Shown one piece after another: positions 6,833 through 10,130 of a stretch of 10,130 nucleotides of DNA (position 1 is the first letter of the stretch; each line of letters opens with the position of its first letter). The stretch covers positions 1 to 10,130 of the forward strand of contig DPMX01000063.1 of NCBI GenBank assembly GCA_003540955.1, in the 5' to 3' direction. The position numbers and the translations under genes were made by a program. This stretch comes from Gammaproteobacteria bacterium. GTDB taxonomy: Bacteria; Pseudomonadota; Gammaproteobacteria; Ga0077536. The notes under the pieces are model-generated. The model was given only the letters and a program-made list of their open reading frames with translations, was not told where the DNA came from and searched no databases.

Positions 6833-8257
6833 CTACAGTTTTAATAAAATTTCGGTCCGTATTCCGGCGCCAGGCTGGTTGTTCTCGTGTGCAGTCCCGA
6901 ACGCTTCTATAGTAAACACCGTTCGTCTGCCAAATGCTTGTTGCAGTCTACCTGCAATTCCAACGCTGTCTGTGCCATTATTGTTATCGTCCTTTCGGAC
7001 GCCAGCTTCAAAAGTGAGTTGGCGTCGAGTTTCCGCCATCTGGAATTGATACCCTACGGCACCGCCATATGCATCGCCGGCTCTATTGCTTAGCGGGGCT
7101 GGAAACGAACCAAGACCACGGGCGGAGAATAGCAGACCTACACGCCCAAGTGGTCCACCCGCTAATGGGTCACGAGCCGCTGACGTGTAACGATCAAAAC
7201 CAGCAAAGAATGTCACGTAGGCTATATCGTTTGTGTATGCCGGTGTCCAGTTAATATCCCCAAACAAAAGCGCCCCGTCTCCCGCCGAGGGCGTCTCTGA
7301 ATGCGTCGCGAAAGATCCCAATAGCCGGAAAGTAGTGCTGAATTTGCCAATGCGCTGAATGGCATCTAGTCCGATTGACAGGACATCATCTCGCGCCGAC
7401 TCGCCCGAGTCCACGTAAGCTAAATCAAGGTTAATAGTACTTTTCAAAGTATCTATTGCAGTAAAAATGCCGTAAATCTCGGCTGACCTATCCTCAACAT
7501 TATTGTCTCGATGGACTTCGTTCCACCCGAAGAAGAAAGTAGACCGGAGATTTATCAGCCATGGTACGCCCTGAAAACGCACGCTATTTCGTGTTACCCC
7601 AACACCGTCGAGGTTGTCACTGATAAGCATGCCGTCCTGGAATACGATGTCCTGCCGCCCAACCGAGAAACCGATGTCATTGGGGGTACTATCAAGCAGG
7701 TCCCACCGAGGGAAAATTTCCGAAATGTCACCCTCAAAAAACAACGCTCTAATTCGAAAGTTGGAATTGTCGTTCCAGCCGTCCTCGGAATCTGGCGTAA
7801 ATACGTGGCCGGAGAAATTGCCATCCCGATGGAGCGGTTGGACCCCAATAAGTAGTCGCTCTGTCCCTGTCAGCTGAAGATTTCCAAATAGATCTAGCCG
7901 ATTAGCCCACTCTCCAGATCGACTATTGTTTCCGAGCTTATGCGTACTCAGAGCGCTTCTAAAGGTTCCGTATACCCAAAAACGCGGTTGCCATACTGCC
8001 CCAGTTAATATTTCGAAACCGGGCTTCAAGTTCCCTTCGCCGAGAAACGGATCTCCCAACTCGAGCAAGGGTGGAGTGCGCGGCGTCAGTTGGTCGTCAG
8101 TTAAATAAGGGAATGCTTCGTCAGACAGGCGACTCTCCTTGCTGCCTGCGGCGAGAACGACCGTATTAACTAACGCTAAAAGTATCAGCACGGCAAGACT
8201 AACCCACAAGCTCAAAGAGTTTGTCGTCGCCGCACTGGTATTTATGATGCGCAACAC
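6833..8257 (-). CDS. Outer-membrane beta-barrel porin
   Basis: The 474-residue precursor starts with GTG. It has a hydrophobic signal segment at about 16-36 and a likely cleavage near LAA-G (about residue 37). The rest shows the alternating polar/hydrophobic strand pattern of a barrel, with many aromatic and aspartate/asparagine-rich turns, no cysteine-based cofactor site, and a last strand ending in ILLKL. A conserved-looking block GRQDIVFQDGML (200-211) followed by DNLDGVGVTRN resembles large single-chain porins such as the alginate-export type, but the substrate is not evident. It lies 40 nt after the multiheme cytochrome and 56 nt before the reductase. Being co-transcribed with multiheme cytochromes, it could house a cytochrome in a porin-cytochrome conduit; alternatively it could simply admit a substrate or ion. 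Confidence in barrel identity is high; the conduit role is inference. Confidence 0.85.
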   Translation of the reverse strand: MLRIINTSAATTNSLSLWVSLAVLILLALVNTVVLAAGSKESRLSDEAFPYLTDDQLTPRTPPLLELGDPFLGEGNLKPGFEILTGAVWQPRFWVYGTFRSALSTHKLGNNSRSGEWANRLDLFGNLQLTGTERLLIGVQPLHRDGNFSGHVFTPDSEDGWNDNSNFRIRALFFEGDISEIFPRWDLLDSTPNDIGFSVGRQDIVFQDGMLISDNLDGVGVTRNSVRFQGVPWLINLRSTFFFGWNEVHRDNNVEDRSAEIYGIFTAIDTLKSTINLDLAYVDSGESARDDVLSIGLDAIQRIGKFSTTFRLLGSFATHSETPSAGDGALLFGDINWTPAYTNDIAYVTFFAGFDRYTSAARDPLAGGPLGRVGLLFSARGLGSFPAPLSNRAGDAYGGAVGYQFQMAETRRQLTFEAGVRKDDNNNGTDSVGIAGRLQQAFGRRTVFTIEAFGTAHENNQPGAGIRTEILLKL

Positions 8258-8297
8258 TTAAGTATTATCTCGAAAGTCGCTTTCCTGAGCTCGGTTA

Positions 8298-10130
8298 TTA
8301 GGTAGGTGGAGATTCGCCAGTCGGTTCCGTGGACCCAGAATGATGGTCTGTAACCTGGAGAGCGTGGGGGCCAATTTTCAAGGTGGCGCGCTTTTCCCAG
8401 ATCACCTGGTGGCCGGCGACAACCGCATCAGCAACCGAACGGGGCGACATACCGTAATCGAACCCGCCGCCCTTGATGGCGTCTATCAAGTTCACCGGAA
8501 CCATGGCTGACATTAGACGTACGACCAGTTGATAATCACCGTCACCCCTGAGGTTTTTTTTCGGCACGGTGTACTGTTGCCAACGGCTAGCTAGCGGGGG
8601 GATTGTTTGACGGTGTTTCCGAGCGCCCGCGGGTTGCCCCGTCAGTACAACCGACCTTGTAAATGGCCGTACGAAAGGTAACGGGTCAACCGACGTATTG
8701 ACTGCGAGAACCTGTTCCCTCTCTCCGCCGCGAACGTTTCGCGTTAAGAACCGGGATTGAAGTGTGAACAACTGGTCATCGAGAGGGAGTTCGCCATTGT
8801 GAACATACAGTGAGTGGCTATCGCGCACATCACCATTTGGATCTAAATCTCCAGATTTAAATATGATCTCGCCGTCTGGTGCATGGACTTCCAGTTGCAA
8901 CCAGACTAGGCGTTCGGCGTCGAAGCCAGTAGGCACGTTATGCCCGTTGGTACCATTAGTCACCTGAACTTTGAAACGAAGATCGTTTTTGCCCTTAGAG
9001 GAAGGTACTATGTCTCCTAGTTTATAGCCGGCCCTAAGTACTTCGAGCCGCTTTTGACGTGCCCACTCCAATAACTTGAACTGTTGCTCCAAAATGGCGC
9101 GAGCATCGTAACGATCATCTATTGAACTCCAAACTGAAGGGAACGCATAGTCTTCCCCGACCGAGTCCTCAAACTCGTCTGTACCCCAACCGGATTTGTA
9201 ATCGAATTGTAGCCACTCTCTTAAGGTAGCTAGCGCTGCGGCATCGGAATTATGTGGGAACATTCCGGGGTGGACGATCGAGTAATCAGGGCCTGCGAAA
9301 AAATGATTTGTTAACTTTCTGGGTAGTGTTTCGGCTTCTCCTACAATCGCAGCAGGACCATGATCGTAGCCAGAAACTACGCCTTGTGTTTTACCCATGT
9401 GGCAGTCTTGACAGCTTATATTTTCAGCTGCAGCAGGAGAATTTTTGTATTCTGAGAACGCTTCTTCTAATCGAAAGCCGTTATATAGATTCACGTCGTG
9501 ACAGGTTCCGCAAAAAGCAGATGTTGAAATCTGCGGGAATCTACCGACCTCCGTGTGGATTTTTCGCCCTGATTCATCGGCGCCTGTCACCACACGGTAT
9601 TCGTGCTTGTTTTCTAGCACTCTTTCTAACTCGGTATTACCAGTGGGGCCAAACACCTTCTCTAACAGGCCCCCTTCCACCAAGGCGACACGACCTGAGA
9701 CTTTCCCATACTCCTTATCTACTCTATGACAAACCACGCAAGTGATCCCTTCCCTTGAAGTAGGGTGTCGATCGAGATTTGAAGCGAAAATAGACTCTCC
9801 CATATTCATGCCCACCTGATTGTGGCATCTAATGCAAAAGTCGCCATTTGTACTGCTAGTCAAAGAGTTTATAGTTCGCTGCATTGCCATATACACAGGG
9901 CTGAGTTGCGCATATGCATGTGATGACACTGACCATTCTTCGTAATGACGTGGATGACATGTTTTGCAGGTATTTGCGGATGGGTATCGGCTCTCGGCGA
10001 ATAAAGCGAGGTGCGCGGCTGCCGCGCTATCTTCTACGCCTCCATCGCTAGGCTGAAGATCTTTGTTATTTGAGATTGGCTCGCCAAGATCGTCACCAAT
10101 GAGTAATTCGTCATCCGAAAGTAGTTCGTC
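8298..10130 (-). CDS. Multiheme cytochrome c, at least five hemes, with large C-terminal beta-rich domain (5' end off window)
   Basis: The frame is open from the right edge (610 visible residues), so the start and any signal peptide lie outside. A GTG at 9929 is internal: translation upstream of it continues into a fifth heme site. Sites in visible numbering are CKTCH55, CIRCH99, CVVCH131, CGTCH207 and CQDCH240. The visible N-terminus is acidic (DELLSDDELL). After heme 1, HPRHYEEWS-x2-SHAYAQ resembles the heme and distal-histidine arrangement of c554-type cytochromes. The C-terminal half (about 390-600) lacks heme sites and has the N-x4-GHNVPTG element (about 392-402) common in multiheme cytochromes, where the histidine may be a heme ligand. 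Strand-rich sequence follows it. The position just upstream of the porin suggests an outer-membrane-facing partner. No lipobox can be judged because the N-terminus is missing. It could be an extracellular or periplasmic terminal reductase or an electron carrier. Confidence 0.9.
   Translation of the reverse strand, partial: DELLSDDELLIGDDLGEPISNNKDLQPSDGGVEDSAAAAHLALFAESRYPSANTCKTCHPRHYEEWSVSSHAYAQLSPVYMAMQRTINSLTSSTNGDFCIRCHNQVGMNMGESIFASNLDRHPTSREGITCVVCHRVDKEYGKVSGRVALVEGGLLEKVFGPTGNTELERVLENKHEYRVVTGADESGRKIHTEVGRFPQISTSAFCGTCHDVNLYNGFRLEEAFSEYKNSPAAAENISCQDCHMGKTQGVVSGYDHGPAAIVGEAETLPRKLTNHFFAGPDYSIVHPGMFPHNSDAAALATLREWLQFDYKSGWGTDEFEDSVGEDYAFPSVWSSIDDRYDARAILEQQFKLLEWARQKRLEVLRAGYKLGDIVPSSKGKNDLRFKVQVTNGTNGHNVPTGFDAERLVWLQLEVHAPDGEIIFKSGDLDPNGDVRDSHSLYVHNGELPLDDQLFTLQSRFLTRNVRGGEREQVLAVNTSVDPLPFVRPFTRSVVLTGQPAGARKHRQTIPPLASRWQQYTVPKKNLRGDGDYQLVVRLMSAMVPVNLIDAIKGGGFDYGMSPRSVADAVVAGHQVIWEKRATLKIGPHALQVTDHHSGSTEPTGESPPT

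Noticed and set aside
7511..7855. Overlapping ORFs of 84-114 codons on both strands inside the porin
   Set aside because: The porin frame shows a continuous beta-barrel pattern through this region, so these are shadows.
9254..9745. Plus-strand ORF of 163 codons
   Set aside because: It is antisense to the multiheme cytochrome and overlaps three of its CxxCH sites; no features support coding.
8298..10130. Octaheme hydroxylamine oxidoreductase or nitrite reductase NrfA
   Set aside because: Only five CxxCH sites are visible, with no CxxCK and no HAO-like cross-link motif; the long non-heme C-terminal domain does not fit.

Overview
All seven genes that can be supported lie on the minus strand, so transcription runs from high to low coordinates. 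Both terminal genes are cut by the window edges. The set consists of heme, iron-sulfur and flavin proteins plus one outer-membrane barrel. Signal peptides, periplasmic c-type cytochromes and a beta-barrel point to a Gram-negative, respiring bacterium. Base composition looks close to balanced by eye. I cannot assign a genus; a marine or sediment proteobacterium would fit, but that is a guess.

In transcription order the layout is as follows. (1) 10130-8298: a multiheme cytochrome c, 5' end missing, with five visible CxxCH sites and a large beta-rich C-terminal domain. (2) 8257-6833: an outer-membrane beta-barrel porin. (3) 6776-5511: a membrane-tethered FAD/NAD(P)H/[2Fe-2S] reductase. (4) 5399-4407: a tetraheme c554-like periplasmic cytochrome. 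(5) 4395-2665: a fusion of two cyclic-nucleotide-binding-type domains to a DmsB/HybA-type module with 16 cysteines (four [4Fe-4S] clusters). (6) 2474-1650: a five-helix membrane protein with two H-x13-H pairs, the bis-heme b pattern of ferric reductases and NADPH oxidases. (7) 1653-1: a membrane-anchored hexaheme cytochrome with a duplicated Cys-rich cytoplasmic N-terminus and an acidic octapeptide repeat tail that runs off the left edge.

Spacing is tight: 40, 56, 111 and 11 nt between the first five genes, up to 190 nt before gene 6, and a 4-nt ATGA overlap between genes 6 and 7. I found no convincing terminator or internal promoter, and no gap exceeds 300 bases. This reads as one operon whose promoter lies beyond the right edge.

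Together the genes could form an electron route. NAD(P)H would be oxidised by the FAD/2Fe-2S reductase, electrons would cross the inner membrane through the di-heme b protein, and they would then pass to the hexaheme anchor, the c554-like shuttle, the multiheme cytochrome and the porin at the outer membrane. The iron-sulfur/cNMP-type protein would be a cytoplasmic electron input or gate. The direction of flow, the terminal substrate and the existence of a complex are inference. The assembly does not match any characterised system I can name with confidence.
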